64,000 nt of DNA from Conoideocrella luteorostrata (taxonomy: Eukaryota > Ascomycota > Sordariomycetes > Hypocreales > Clavicipitaceae). The position numbers were made by a program, and so were the translations under genes. Below, piece by piece: positions 11,766 through 22,441 of the stretch (the first letter of the stretch is position 1; each line of letters starts with the position of its first letter). Location: positions 62,001 to 126,000 of the forward strand of contig JASWJB010000051.1 in assembly GCA_032433595.1 (NCBI GenBank), read 5' to 3'. Below the pieces are notes generated by a model. That model ran no database searches. It had not been told where the DNA came from and saw only the letters and a program-made list of their open reading frames with translations.

Positions 11766-14061
11766 TCAACCTGCCGGCGGCGACTCGCTTGCGGCCGGGC
11801 CAGCTTGCATGGCAATAACCAAAGACGTAAGCTGGTCAATCTTTTGGTGCAGCTCAGCAATCTGCCCTTCCACGCCCGTAGGCTCTTCCAGATCGTCGTC
11901 ACCATTCCGCCTCCCCTTCCCCGCGTCGGATTTCAACAGGGTAGACTCTTGCGACAGCGGCACAGCCTGCCTGCCGTGACTGTGACCCGACGTCGGCCTG
12001 TGCCAAAGCGAGGGCCTGCTCCTTTTAGACTCGCGTGGGCCGCGGAAGCCCGCGTACTCATCGTCTTGCGATTTGCGTCGGATAAACTCGTAGAATTTGA
12101 TTGCTCCAACGATGGGCATGTGCGTAGCCCGTAGCAAAACAATTCGTCCCGCTCGGAACTTCCCTACCCGTGGGAAAATGAAGCGCAGCGGCCGGAAGAT
12201 GACTAGGGCGATCAGGTTAAATGGGGGGTAGAAATGGGTGAGACGATTGCTGGTGGAAGCTTCGAGGACGTAGACGCTGTAGACGTATAGGTACTCCTCC
12301 CTGGCTTGGTTGATGACGCGGGAGAAGCTGTTTGAAAGCATACCCGTCAGAGAGCCCTGCAGGAGAATGGATGTCAGAGTGATGAATATGATCATGAGCG
12401 GAGGTCCAAAAATCGGATCAATCAGTTCCATAATGTCAAAACCAACGTAGCTCGAGCCGAAGAAGATCTTGGTGAGAATGCCCGTCATTCGACCAAAGGT
12501 GAAGACGTCTCGGCCGATGAGAGAAAATGTGGTCAAAAATCCAAAGTAGACGATAACTACGAGCACCATGAACTTCACAAAATCTTTGCCCATCTCCTTC
12601 AAACAGGGGATCAGAGTTCCCCAGTATGGACTCAAACTCAAGATGGAGCAGATTCTTGGCATCATGAAAAGGGCCTCGAGAGACAGGACATTGAACGCCA
12701 CCTCGTTCATCTCGATGTTGTGTTTGACAAGTCCAATCACCCCTGTAGGAGAGAATCAGCGTTTTATACTTCTGACCAAATTCGCGTCATGTTTGGGGAT
12801 GTCTCACTGAGGGCGGCAAATGTGAAGCCGATTAGAATCATGATCATGTCAAAAACGTTCCAGATATCAGTGGCATAGAATATGGAACCCGCATCGATCC
12901 ATTCGCTCAACTCGTCGTAAAAGAACGCCGCAATCCATATAAAAAGGAAGATCTCCGTAATGGTTATGCGAGTGTCGTCACGGGTTATGAGGACGGAGTA
13001 ATACAAGAGCAGAAAGCCGATGAAGAACAGTACTTCCCAGGTTTTCACATATTTCGGTACCCGCAGGCGAGAGAAAGGGTCCGAGGTCCGAGGGTTATAG
13101 TACCGCGGCTTTTTGACGCTGTTGACTGAGAGTGTGTCCCAAAATACAATGTCACCGTTCCAAATGCCCGTGACGATTTTTTGGACTACATGTTGGCTGA
13201 GGAAGCGTTTCGCGTTAGCTATGGCTGCAATTTCCAGGGCATTCAAGTTCTTGAACGCGGCCGTTGGATCTATATCGTCACCGGAATCGTCGGCGAGATG
13301 GGTTAGGCGGGATAGAGAGCTTAGCAATTTCGTCCTTTTGCTCGCGCTACCAACGGCCATGGCTCTCAGCTCACTGTCAAATGATTCCCTACGGGGAAGA
13401 AGAGGGGAAGTTTCTCCTGCTTCTTGGTCATGCGAAGCTTGTGGCGCCTCATCTGCATGTCCTGGATCAGCGGGGATTTCGTAGAGACAAAACTCTACGG
13501 CTTGTCTCTCGGACAGGCGGGTGAGAAAGCGCCATGCAGTGATTTCACATGCATATGAACGAGTTTCGCTGATACTCAAATGCTCGTTGGCAGCAGCATA
13601 GAGCCATTTAAGTGCCCTTTATTTGGACAAACGGAAAATGATTAGCACATGTGTCAACCGGTAATAGACACTGACTAGACAGATCCACTTACAGCAATGC
13701 ATTCACAATCGCCGGATGTGTGCAATTCTCACTCAGATGATCGACGAGCACTCTGATACAGTTACCTGCTTCCGTGGTTCTCAGCTGCTCAAACGTACTG
13801 GGCAGCTCAATAACGTCTGTCAAATAGCTACATGTGACCATATATTCGTCAGCATATGATGCGATGCTACGTGATGAGGTACGGTACGGGACGATGTAGA
13901 TTCAATGTCTGACGGTATACCAACAGGGAAAGCTTCTTGACAACATCGCGGAATGAGTCGGTATCTTCAATATCGGGCATATCAAAGTCATATCTGGCCG
14001 ACACGGGGCTCATGTCCCTCGCCTGGCCAGCCTGTGGCTTCATCCGCAAGCGAATCGGCAT
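11766..14061 (-). CDS. Yvc1/TRP-like vacuolar cation channel
   Basis: Four exons: about 14061-13914, 13816-13693, 13616-12808 and 12742-11766, 685 aa when joined this way with consistent phase. Exons 2-4 are well supported (…NALL|ALKW…, …FTFAALR|VIGL…). A long cytosolic N-terminus is followed by a transmembrane block (VLFFIGFLLLYYSV, ITEIFLFIWIAAFF, IWNVFDMIMILIGFTF), a pore region (FGRMTGILTKIFFGSSYVGF) and a last helix (PPLMIIFITLTSILLQG). The C-terminal tail ends in a predicted coiled coil (GQIAELHQKIDQLTSLV). The family mediates Ca2+ release from fungal vacuoles. The first junction is uncertain: the obvious donor GTATAC at 13920 does not fit the downstream frame, whereas GTCAGA at 13913 does. 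Confidence 0.8.
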
Positions 14062-14330
14062 CTTGGCCGGGCGTGGGTTCACGTAGCACGCGACGGTGGC
14101 GAATGGATGCAGTCAACGGTTGCAGCGCGTTGTAGCATGTAGTAGCATGTAGAGGCACAGGCGACTGTTACCCCAAGCGGCATTCTTCGTGTTATGACGC
14201 GGTACATTAAAGAGAAAATCAGTGCACGAGAAGGTCGATGGTTTGAAGGGTGAGAGAAGGGTAGGATGTCACATCACGAGTAGTGAGTCGTCTGTGTTTC
14301 ACAAAGGCACGAAGATATTAAAGCAATAGG

Positions 14331-14348
14331 AGTACGGAGTACGGAGTA
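14331..14348. repeat. Tandem TACGGAGTA motif
   Basis: AGTACGGAGTACGGAGTA, followed within 30 bases by a single further unit (GGAGTACGGAGG). Confidence 0.85.
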
Positions 14349-14535
14349 GTTACTTGGTAGATGTATGGAGTACGGAGGGTTAGCTAGTTATGTACTTCGT
14401 ATTGGCTTGATGGAGCGAGTAGGGTCTAAGAGCGTGGGGCGTCCATGGCGCTGTACAACATGTAGTATAGTGTTGTCGGGGGGGCAAGTAGGGCAACGCT
14501 CAAGCCACCGAGTGGTCCTCTCTGCCCAGTACTAG

Positions 14536-14588
14536 CATACTGTACTCTACACAGCGTCCACCTATGACGCTGTGTAGAGTACAGTATG
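14536..14588. repeat. Perfect 23-bp inverted repeat with 7-nt loop
   Basis: Left arm 14536-14558 (starts CATACTGTACTC) and right arm 14566-14588 (ends GAGTACAGTATG) are exact reverse complements. The loop is CACCTAT. It could be a small palindromic element or an extruding hairpin; no terminator use is evident because no gene ends next to it. Confidence 0.92.
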
Positions 14589-15153
14589 TGCATCGAGGAA
14601 GCACTCACCTTGTTTTCTTCGCCTCTCTGGTGCGCACTGTGTAGCTTTTCCACCGTTGCAGCATCATGATTTGCCTGACTTATCGAATTTCTCCTGTTGA
14701 TTAATGCTGGCCACAGGCCAAATCTGCCGGCGTTTTTGTGTGACAAGATGCAGGTAGGATCGAGTTTTGACAGTTCAATTGGCGTGGCCTGTCTATGATG
14801 CCAGCATTTTGGAAATGGTACCATCCGCCTGACCTCGTGGACTAAGCTGGTCTCCGTAGTCTGCATGAGTAAAAGAGACGTTACCGAGCTGCAATGCCAT
14901 TTGTGTACCAAATTGATCACGTCGAGGGCGGAAGCTCTGGTCTGTGAAGATGAAATTTGAACATATGGCTGGCGGATAAAAGAGTCATACGTGAGCGCCT
15001 TTAAACTGATGCAATGCCTGAGAATGTTCTCGTTTACATTTGGACGGGGATGTGCGGCTAGGGGGGTAGCTTTACGCGGCAAACGTACGGAGTAGTCACG
15101 TCTTGTGTCCTCGTAGGGAAGCCTCTAGTTAACTAGTCGCCGGATGGAGAATG

Positions 15154-15260
15154 TACAGTAGTTATGTGGCAATAAGTTTTTGCATAGCTACTGGTGCCAG
15201 GTCCTGAGTTAAATCGATGACGGTGGCGTTGACGGTACCCGAAGGCATGCAAAAACTTAT
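15154..15260. mobile_element. Short inverted-repeat element (MITE-like), TA-CAGT end
   Basis: The left end reads TA-CAGT, then GGCAATAAGTTTTTGCAT up to 15185. The right inner arm at 15247-15260 (ATGCAAAAACTTAT) is its exact reverse complement over 14 bp. The outer part of the right end is degraded. The same terminal sequence occurs at 27793-28046 and 51946-52027. TA target and CAGT ends are typical of Tc1/mariner-derived MITEs. Confidence 0.55.
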
Positions 15261-15518
15261 CAACTCCAACTCTATACATATATGTACATCTCCGTACACA
15301 CATCTATATACGCTCTTAATTCCTAACAAGGCAGTGTCCTGTGATAACCATACCTGTCCACCATTAACCTATCTCTTCGCCTCCTACTAATAATTGTGTT
15401 ACATGTGGTACCTGCCGCTTTAGCTATTTAAATCGCACGCCATTAGTTCATTTGGCTCTAGCAAGAACTTACTATCGTGTCCTACCAATTATTGCAACCT
15501 CGTCCCCTCCCGCATTGC

Positions 15519-17281
15519 CTATATGCGAGCGCCCCGAAATGTTTCAGCTGATTGGGTTGGACTAGTTTCAGTTTCCATCCAAGATTGCGGCAAATCGAGA
15601 GCCGACGGGGTGCTAGTTGGAAGGCTTCTGTCCAGCTGGTCAGGTACCAAAAATTGAGGAGAACCTACGTTTTCGCTCATAATAAGGAATCCGCCACTCT
15701 GGTGGGCGACGTGTGAGTTCAAGAATGGGCAAAGAGCAGGATAAAATTCTGTTGCTGTCGATGGTAAGGCGGTCCCCTCGGTGTAATTATCATCGCTCCC
15801 GCTTCTGCGATGAAATACAGCCTCGGGCTCAGCCTCAGACCATTTGGGGGTTATATCTGCCGCCTGCTCCACAGTACGCGAAGTTTCCTTCTCGAAATGA
15901 TCTAGTAAGGCTCCCATGACTTCTTTAAGAGTGTCTTTGGCCGTATTTTCGACATTGCCTGTTTGGGCGACGACCGAGATGATCTCCAGCTGTCGGTCAT
16001 CCCAGAAGGCTCGCAGCAGTGGCACCGCTTCCTCAAGGTAGCTACCGACATACACAGATTTAGGTCTTTGCTCACCTGGGAAGATGATGTCCCATATGTC
16101 GAACCACTGCTCATGAATTCCCTTGCTCCTGCTGGCATACTGTGTGAGCCTTTTCTTCTGATCCTCCGAGATGCCGGCGTGCTGCGGATCGGTCTGAACC
16201 TCGCAACTCGCAAGACGAGTGTGCGCATCTCGGGAACGAGCATCAAAAAAAACTGTAAAGCAACGGGAGCAGTAAAAGTCAGGCTTACTATGCTTACGGT
16301 AGATGTGCTGTTTGACGTCCTTTATTCGTCGAAGGTGGTAGCCAAGACACGGATTATACACGTGGAGATTCTTCTTGTAGAAGGGACAAGCGAGGATGTA
16401 TGCCTGCGTATCCTCGCCGTCCTGAGTTTGCGGCTGCGCGACTGGAAAGCCGGCTTCATCCGTCTCTTTTATGGGACCCGGAAATGCTGCTTGGTGGTGC
16501 CGTTTTGCCGGCCTGATCTCCCCTTCTCCTTTCCTTATTCTTTGAGTCGTCCTTCTTTTTCGACCGCCAGCGCCCGGCTGTATGTTTGAATTGATGAATG
16601 AGTTTGGCAGCTCTTTGAGACCAACATCCTGCGCTCCCAATGTCGCTGTGCCCGGTCTGGGGCTGCATTCTGGACTGGTTTTGTGATGTTTTACCGACTG
16701 GCTAGCCCCTGGCACAGGTCCAGCCCAGTCTTCTCCGAGTTCTTGGGCCATTTCAGGCTTATTTGTTAGTGGTTGATTGCTAGCTTCCTGCAACAAATAT
16801 GCTTCCATGCTGAAGTCTTCGAAGTTCTCAGCTGGCTGATCTGTCCAACATCCCATAAGCCTGAAGAGGGTATCTTGCTGTTGTGGATATGAGCTCTCCC
16901 AGTTTGCTTGCTCTTCTAACTCAGGTCAGTGCATGAGCGCTCGGGGTCAAGAGATGACATACCTGACGCAACGTGAATATTATTAGACCCCTGCAGCGGT
17001 GTACCAAATAAGGCATCTTTCCGTGTGTTGAAACTGTGACTATGCTGAGTGCACGGCTCCATATCGTGGTGAAAATAAGAATCAGATACTTACTCCGTCC
17101 CAAACATTGACGACCTAACAGACAAGACTCCCTGACACCCTCCGCTTTCTACGGATGCGCTTTCGTTTGTTGCAACTGGAGATGCCTCCGAGGACACTGT
17201 TTCACTACCTTCCGCTCCATTTGAGTCTGAAAAATAGTTATCGTGGTTTGAGGTATCATTTACCGGGTGACCACAAGACAT
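15519..17281 (-). CDS. Zinc-finger-like module protein A (paralogue of the HET protein C-terminus)
   Basis: Three exons, 17281-17094, 17033-16963 and 16915-15519, give 551 aa from ATG at 17281 (MSCGHPVND). Junctions read ...SSMFGT|D|FNTRKDALFG and ...NIHVAS|E|EQANW with correct phase. The N-terminal 260 residues are polar and probably disordered, with a basic stretch (GGRKRRTTQRIRKGEG). A Cys/His module starts at ACPFYKKN (about residue 262): CPF-x10-C-x12-H-x4-H-x7-C-x2-C, then a further His and Cys and a helical part with QWFDIWDIIFP. Spacing resembles atypical paired C2H2 fingers. The same module occurs in the genes at 20367-22117 and 24263-26683. I know such modules from fungal hypothetical proteins but not a proven role; nucleic-acid or protein binding is inference. 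Confidence 0.72.
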
Positions 17282-19102
17282 GAAGTTGGGGGGACCTGCC
17301 AGTAACTTCTCATCAGCCAATCTTGTGCTGCGATGTGCTAGCTATGATGGGAGTGGTACCTTCCGGATGTCTACCCAGGACCAAAGCCGAAGTCATGCTT
17401 CCAGGCAATACTGACAGTCAGATTTGTGAATCAAAGCCTCATGAGATGGAAAAGTAGCAAGACAGGACTTTTAAATGCATAGTCTTACTTACTGGCCATG
17501 GCCTTATACCCCTCTACCCTTCTTTCATCCTTCGGCCAACCTCGACTTTAGCAAATCCATCTTAACTCAGCGGCGAAACCAAGTCAATCGTCAGCTCGTA
17601 CACGCAATTTGTGGGAAATCCCAACATCGAGATGTCGTAGGTCAATGCGTCTCGGGTACCGTCAGCCCGTGTCTAGCCGGGCTAGTTCTCTAAGTTATTT
17701 GGTAGCGTCAATGCCGCGTGGGGCTTCTGCGCAACTGCGTACAAGTGGCGGCACAGGTACGGAGATGTCTTGGACCTGCAAGGATCGCAACCAATCACAG
17801 CCAATCACAGCCAATTGTATCAAAGGTCTCTCTACGCAGCTGCGCACAGCTGAATATGGCAGTGCAGGGCCTAGCGGAGAGTTTGTAATTACATATAAAT
17901 CGGGTGACGATGACGCTCCCTTCCTTCCGATGGGGACGACCATCCCCGGCATTTCAATGCCCACGTCACGGCCTATGTAAAATGCATTATCCACTCCATT
18001 TGCGTGGAGCTTCCCCTTTTGCCAGAGTTGGTGGCATCCAACAACACATGGTGTCGTCGAGCGACCGGATACTCCACTTCAGCCCGACGCAGAGCCTCCA
18101 TCCCCCGCCAATTCGACCATCCAATAATAAGTCATTCAAGCCCAACACTGAAGGGCTCCTCGCAGCTCGCAACAGGGAAGTCAGGAGTCCGAGCATCCAC
18201 GCAGAGGTCCTCCCCGATGGCAACAGTCCATTTAAAGACCTGTACAATATGGGCAACAAAATTGTTCCGGCTCTCAAGCGAGGATGACCAAATGGGTTGG
18301 AGATGTGACTAGCTTGTGGAGAAGGGTTCGAGTGTCTGGGCCAGTTACTCCGGAGGCTAGAATCAATCGTCTGGGGGTTGAGGGAGCGCTGGATACTAGT
18401 GGGGAGCTGTCACAGACGGCATTATCCGTGTTTAGTGTCCGACTCAACTGCCGTCTCCGGTGTGTACTCCGTACTCCGTAGTAACTACGGAGTACTGCCT
18501 CACCGTTTAGGCTACTGATTCTGAACCACTGTTTCAGTATCACTTGAATGTCGTAGATGAAAAGATAGGACGAACCGGCTACACTAGTCCTGTTACACCA
18601 TCAACGTTGCCGGGATATGCCGTGCAACTGAGGATGGTGAACCCGACGTCAATTCCGACCGCTAACGGCGGCTTCAGGGGAAAACAACAGTCTTGGTGGG
18701 AGAGAGAGTCGCGGATCCAGATTGCAATCAGCAATTACATCTGTACGCCTCAAAGGACAGGGGCTTTTACTACATTCCCCGAAGGTTCCAATGTAATGGG
18801 GACCATGCAAATGACATAGTAAAGAGTAAATTGTATTGGTCTTCTCCTCCGTACTTCATTATTTTGATATATTGTACCCCGAACTCCACCTTTTCATTCC
18901 AGTTGTATGTCCTCCACTAGCGTGGGTCATAGTCCAAGCCTCTTTGGCAGTTCTTCCAGTTTATCGGGGGTTAATTTGGGCAGCAGTTGGTGAAGACGTT
19001 CCTGCCGGTAGCGAAGATGCGGGGTGTGACAACGCAAAACAGTCCCTTTTATTTCTCTTGACGTTCTCCTTCTCAAAACACCCGCTTCAACACAATGTGA
19101 TG
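17282..19102. other. Non-coding stretch within the accessory block
   Basis: No supportable gene; frames are short and lack features. It contains a tandem TACTCCGTA motif with an inverted copy (18465-18494) and direct repeats of CAATCACAGC near 17790-17815. Confidence 0.5.
18465..18494. repeat. TACTCCGTA motif forming a palindrome
   Basis: Two tandem TACTCCGTA units are followed by an inverted unit. TACTCCGTAG (18472-18481) and CTACGGAGTA (18485-18494) are perfect 10-bp arms around a 3-base centre. Confidence 0.85.
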
Positions 19103-19437
19103 TCAATAATATCTAGGTGACTCCATCAGAAAACTATTCTTTGTTTCCCCCGACACTCACTTGCCGAAGCATTTGTCGACCTTGATGATTTCTCTGTTGG
19201 CTCTTGCTAGTCCTCGACCAACTGCGTTACAGGAGGATGTTTGGCGGCTCGTCCCAACGAGGCGGTCATTTATTGGCGCTTGGGAGCTTCGCAGCCACTC
19301 TGCAAGACGTTCAGTACGCCTGTCAGCCTGTTCAGGCGTCGTTTCGCTGCCATGCTTGTCAGTAACCATGGTGCTGAACACTTCGTGTAGGGGTGGCTCA
19401 GCCGCAGGCCGCCTTACCTTCGACCGCCACTAGACAT
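19103..19437 (-). CDS. Possible small protein, 80 aa, unknown
   Basis: A reading of three exons (19437-19418, 19373-19161, 19112-19103) gives MSSGGRSTMVTDKHGSE... ending KVDKCFGKYY, with GTAAGG/TTCAG and GTGAGT/CCTAG intron borders and consistent phase. The product is polar, arginine-rich and without a signal peptide or known domain. The last exon would contain only 10 coding bases, which is suspicious. It lies between two of the zinc-finger-like module genes. I do not recognise it; it may be a gene fragment. Confidence 0.3.
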
Positions 19438-20366
19438 TGTCTATCTGTAGCTTAAGCCTAGGAGTTTCTGTTCGCTACGATATAGTATCGAGGAAGCTTT
19501 TGACAGTCTTGAGGGATTGAAGAAAAATCTGGTTGGCGATGAAAGGAATGGATAGATATATATATACGATTTTGTCCTTTACCATTTTTTTTTTCTCTTT
19601 CTTTCTTTTTTTTTTTTGGGCTAACGGCACGAGATCTTAGCTCTGGGACATTACATGAGTCCCCAAAAACAAACTAAAGAAACGTGAGCGCAGTCGCGTA
19701 ACTGCTGCGCAACACTATCCTCCGCAGACACTAGTGGTCATCTGGAAAAATATCCACCACCACGTATTGTACGCACGAGGGTGCGGTGACCCTTTTCCAC
19801 TTCGCGGGCTGTTCGCTGAGCCTCGACAACGCATAAATGAAATCCTCAACGAATTCGCACCGCCGCACATGACGTACTTCGAGCACACGCCTTCCTGTTT
19901 CACTGGTTCTTCCTCTCCTGTTGGGGAAACTAGTAGACTAGCCTCTGGACAACTCGATTTCTCGCCTTGGTTCATCACTTTCAAATTATTGTAATCGTAC
20001 ATTGATGCTTCGTAGTCCGTCCATTTCCCTCCGGCCGGTTAGCCTTGGGGATAGACCACTGACAGGCTTGTTGGCCGTGGTGAGCCTAGCATGGCTGCGC
20101 AGTTGCGCATAGATTAGTGCCGTTGTTTTTGTTCATGCACACTGATGAGCCAGAGCCGGCTTACAAGAAGAAGGCCCTGAGCCTCCAAGAGCAGCTCAAA
20201 GAATTCACCTTGTCTTGTCTGTTTAACTCGCATTCAGAGAGAGATCTGGTTTGCGAGCTCTGCGCCATCTTCTGCTTCTCCTTGTCTTTATTTGCGGCTC
20301 TAGCCTCAGTATTGCAGTGGTATCAGAGAGACGGAATTGTTGGCTCGGTGACGGTATTGGCACAAA
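19438..20366. other. Intergenic stretch upstream of module gene B
   Basis: No supportable gene. T-rich tracts (19587-19619) and a frame at 20147-20250 with polar residues are present; the latter could be an unassigned upstream exon, but no splice path was convincing. Confidence 0.45.
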
Positions 20367-22117
20367 ATGGACCATCCTCATCTCAAGGAAAAGGGCCGTA
20401 GTCTGGCCGTTGCAAAAGCCGCCAATAAGTTTCTCGGTTCTCTGGTAGGTCGATTTGCTCGTCTTCTCCTTTTGTCGTCACTCATGGATTCATCTCGATG
20501 CGTACGTAACAATACAGAATTAGATTCCGGCTATACCCTGCCGGAGAATACTAACCAACAATTCAACGCCAATTTGCATTATTCTTGATGTTTTTATGGC
20601 TGTTCCACCTCCTTGCCCCTTCTTTTCCTTGAGTTGCCCCTTCTTTTTCTTTGGTTGCCCCTATATTTTGTCTTTCATGTCCATCTTCTTCAGCTAACAG
20701 TAACCCAATCAAGAGCCTCGCCGGCCCTTATGCCACAGTGAAGCGGGCTACAGGCACTTTTCGTAGCAACTTTGGCAATCGGCGCCCCGTTGACGTCACT
20801 CCTCGCAGCCGCGGGTTCACGCATGCCTTTGAGAAGACACTTGAGGACGCCGACTGGGACAAGTTTCTAGCACCCGTCTTCATTACCTGCCAGCAGAATC
20901 ACTCGCTGATACGGAACAAGGACACAAAGCTTCCGACGGATGAAGATATATTCAAGTCCGTTTTCCAAAGTTTGGACACTCGCCGCTGTCCGCAAGGTCA
21001 ACATGAAGCACAGTCCGTCCCTGGGCCCGCTGGGTCCGGCCCGAGCCTCGTCTCGTACCCGGTGCAACCCTCTGGCGGAATGCTCCCCTCTTCTCTCGCG
21101 GGCACTAAGAAGAGGAGAAATGGGAAGGAAGATGAGCCGCCTATTAGAGAGAAAAGGCGATCTGGTAAAGACGACCCCGGTCTGTGGGCTTGCCCATTTT
21201 ACTTGCACGACAAAAGGGAGCATCTGTCTTGTCTTCTACAGCACAAACTGTTACGTATCGTCGATGTCCGCTGTCATATCCAGCGAAAACACCTTCAAAT
21301 GCCGCACTGTCCAACTTGCGGACTTGAGTTTCCCCGTGATCCGCAGGGCACCCAACAGAGAAGCCACATACTCGAGCAGTCTTGTCAACCTCCTGCCGGT
21401 GGCTTTTTCCATCCTGGAGCTACTCCAGACCAGTTGCAGGAAATTAGCCGTTTGGCGGGGCTTCGCAGGGCACGGACTGACGAAGATCGCTGGTATGAAA
21501 TCTGGTACGCACTGTTTCCCCAATCAACCCCGCCGACGTTTCCTCGCGTGACCTTCCAGACCGCGCAGGCTGTGATGGACTACGGCGGGTGGTTCCTTGA
21601 GGAGGGAGGAGTTGATGTGCTCAGAGATGAGATCCTTGGGAGTGACTATACATATGAGGAATATTGCCGCTTTTATTCCTTCTCGGGCCAAATCTTACAG
21701 GGATTTGTCGGTTTCGTATTGCAGGGGGAGGGCCAGCGGCAGCATCAGGAGGAGAGGCAGCGGCAGCATCAGCATCAGCATCAGCATCAGCATCAGCATC
21801 AGCAGCAGCAGCAGCAGAATATTTCCCACGGCGGCAATTCGGGGCAACTAGCCCCAACATCAAGTCTTACGGGGTCAAGCGTAGCATCACCCACCAACCC
21901 TTACAGCTACTCACAAAACACAACTCCATGTACCTACACAACACCATCGAGTGGTCGTCCCAGCGCAAACAGCTTTGCCTTGGATCCGGACAGCGAGCCT
22001 ACTCCTCAACCAGACCAATGGTCTCAATTCGACTGCCAATTGCCTCCTGAAGATGTAACCTCACCAGAACAAGCGCCGCCATGGGGCTCGGATCTTGATC
22101 CATATGGATGGGAATAA
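20367..22117 (+). CDS. Zinc-finger-like module protein B with Gln/His tract
   Basis: The main exon, about 20694-22117, is open and clearly coding. A likely first exon starts at ATG 20367 (MDHPHLKEKGRS) and ends near 20448, giving about 501 aa. The junction is uncertain: the better-looking donor GTAGGT (20445) is out of phase with the acceptor CTTCAG, while GTCGAT (20449) keeps frame. The protein has a basic region (KKRRNGK, REKRRSGK), then the module WACPFY...C...RIVDVRCHIQRKH...HCPTC...H...C followed by RWYEIWYALFP. After it comes a Gln/His repeat encoded at about 21733-21820, then a low-complexity Ser/Thr/Pro tail. It is a paralogue of the protein at 15519-17281 and of the HET protein C-terminus. 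Function unknown; a nuclear or scaffold role is only inference. Confidence 0.65.
20529..20548. repeat. Diverged repeat, copy 1
   Basis: GGCTATACCCTGCCGGAGAA is identical to 23446-23465. In the wider match (about 20516-20560 against 23433-23477) all differences I see are transitions. Copy 1 lies inside the putative first intron of module gene B. Confidence 0.7.
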
Positions 22118-22441
22118 TGGCATTTTGTCGACCTAAAGCAAACACACCCACCCACAATGCACGAAGACGGGCCGTCCGACACACAACCAACCACGTCAAT
22201 TCAATTCGATCGCAGAATTGGGTAGGGTCCCGATTTGACTTGCTGTGGCCTTCTGATTGCAGTGAACAAACGGTTCTACTATCCCGCTCATGAATGTCTT
22301 ACCTGGTGGCTCTTCGAGGTGTCAATTCAATCATGACAAGGATAGCAGGGCTCCGAACGAGGACACAATTTTTCTGTGTAGGGAAACTTGTTGTGCTACT
22401 TGGACACGCGGGCTAGAGCCGCTCTTATAGCTAATTTATTT

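Larger units (their letters stand above)
14062..15518. other. Intergenic region at the edge of the accessory block
   Basis: No supportable gene. It contains a tandem TACGGAGTA motif (14331-14348), a perfect 23-bp hairpin (14536-14588) and a short inverted-repeat element (15154-15260). The 218-codon minus-strand frame at 14426-15082 runs across the hairpin and has no protein-like features. Confidence 0.55.

Noticed and set aside
14426..15082. 218-codon minus-strand frame
   Set aside because: It runs through the perfect hairpin, starts at a non-essential position and shows no domain, signal or helix pattern; likely chance.
15963..16589. 208-codon plus-strand frame
   Set aside because: Antisense shadow of module protein A, whose Cys/His pattern and splice phases support the minus strand.
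18325..18345. GGTTCGAGTGTC, like a tRNA B box
   Set aside because: No cloverleaf or A box can be drawn around it; the same applies to GGTTCGAGC near 60879.
20940..21551. 203-codon frame overlapping module gene B
   Set aside because: Alternate frame of the exon that carries the conserved Cys/His module.
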